A model generated the notes under the pieces. That model worked only from the letters and a program-made list of their open reading frames with translations, did no database searches and was not told the origin of the DNA. From a bacterium (lineage in GTDB: Bacteria > Patescibacteriota > Patescibacteriia > Patescibacteriales > JALTFF01), in contig JALTFF010000142.1 in NCBI GenBank assembly GCA_027007465.1, forward strand, positions 1 to 5,110: a stretch of 5,110 bases of DNA, written 5' to 3'. The first letter of the stretch is position 1. Every line of letters starts with the position of its first letter. The position numbers and the translations under genes were made by a program. Positions 4,882 through 5,110 of the stretch are shown piece by piece.

Positions 4882-5110
4882 ATGTTGGAAATTAAAGATT
4901 TAAAATCAGGGTATAATGGGATGGAAGTTCTAAATGGAATTGATTTAGAAGTTAAGCCAGAGGAAATTATTGCTATTATAGGCCCAAACGGTTCTGGAAA
5001 GACAACTGTTTTTAATCTTATCTCTGGCATTTTGAAACCGGACTCTGGGAAAATAATTTTTAACAAAAAGGATATTGCGGGTAAGGCGCCTGAAACTGTT
5101 TCTAATTTGG
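4882..5110 (+). CDS. ABC transporter ATP-binding protein, LivF/LivG-like (3' end outside window)
   Basis: The first 76 codons of an ABC ATPase. Visible are the A-loop aromatic Y11 in the LKSGYNGMEVLNGIDLEV opening, the Walker A motif GPNGSGKT (34-41) and the following FNLISGILKPDSGKIIF segment (44-60). The Q loop, LSGGQ signature, Walker B and switch histidine would lie beyond the edge, so activity cannot be judged. The combination of a GYN...EVLNGI start (LivF-like) and FNLISG after Walker A (LivG-like) suggests the branched-chain amino acid uptake group, but other ABC subfamilies share these features. It is divergent from the translation cluster. The ATG at 4882 fits the family N terminus; the bases before it (AGAAATTT) contain no Shine-Dalgarno. 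It uses more G/C-ending codons (CCG, GCG, GGC) than its neighbours. Confidence 0.9.
   Translation, partial: MLEIKDLKSGYNGMEVLNGIDLEVKPEEIIAIIGPNGSGKTTVFNLISGILKPDSGKIIFNKKDIAGKAPETVSNL

Noticed and set aside
4869..5066. Minus-strand 65-codon open frame
   Set aside because: It lies antisense to the ABC ATPase; the VVFPEPFGP string is the typical mirror of the Walker A region. The plus-strand reading is the real gene.

Overview
The window comes from a strongly AT-rich bacterium. Bacterial affiliation rests on a zinc-finger bL33 gene, a bacterial-type prolyl-tRNA synthetase with its editing insertion, G73 on tRNA-Trp and a sigma70-like promoter. None of the six protein starts has a recognisable Shine-Dalgarno sequence, and none of the three tRNA genes encodes CCA. 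The overall style resembles candidate-phylum lineages such as Patescibacteria/CPR, but nothing here fixes the taxon and that remains inference.

Layout: everything from 1 to about 4526 is read on the minus strand; one gene fragment at the right edge is on the plus strand. In minus-strand transcription order: a sigma70-like promoter (4498-4526), tRNA-Tyr(GTA), proS, engB (7 nt after proS), tRNA-Thr(TGT), rpmG (bL33), a 231-nt hairpin-rich spacer with a weak terminator and a weak promoter, an AI-2E/PerM-family membrane protein, tRNA-Trp(CCA) (2 nt after that stop codon), a 114-nt spacer with a strong extended -10 box inside a nested palindrome, and a short two-helix membrane protein whose end lies off the left edge and whose tail carries an 18-bp tandem repeat. 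Between tRNA-Tyr and the right-hand gene lies a 406-nt divergent intergenic region (4476-4881). It holds the tRNA-Tyr promoter, three perfect dyads and a low-complexity repeat with a 7-bp period. At 4882 a branched-chain-amino-acid-type ABC ATPase (LivF/LivG-like) begins and runs off the edge.

Functionally, the left block is a mixed tRNA/protein translation cluster: three tRNAs, an aminoacyl-tRNA synthetase, a ribosome-assembly GTPase and a ribosomal protein. The order tRNA-Tyr ... tRNA-Thr ... rpmG ... tRNA-Trp on one strand matches the classical bacterial tRNA-Tyr/Thr - tuf - rpmG - tRNA-Trp - secE - nusG cluster. Here tuf and secE are missing and proS-engB and a PerM-family gene are inserted, so it reads as an expanded relic of that cluster. 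I see no phage, transposase, CRISPR or defence genes. The less ordinary signals are the nested palindrome over the -10 box at 267-309, the SNEAEE-coding tandem repeat at 1-36, the 7-bp periodic repeat at 4637-4717 and the general absence of Shine-Dalgarno sites.
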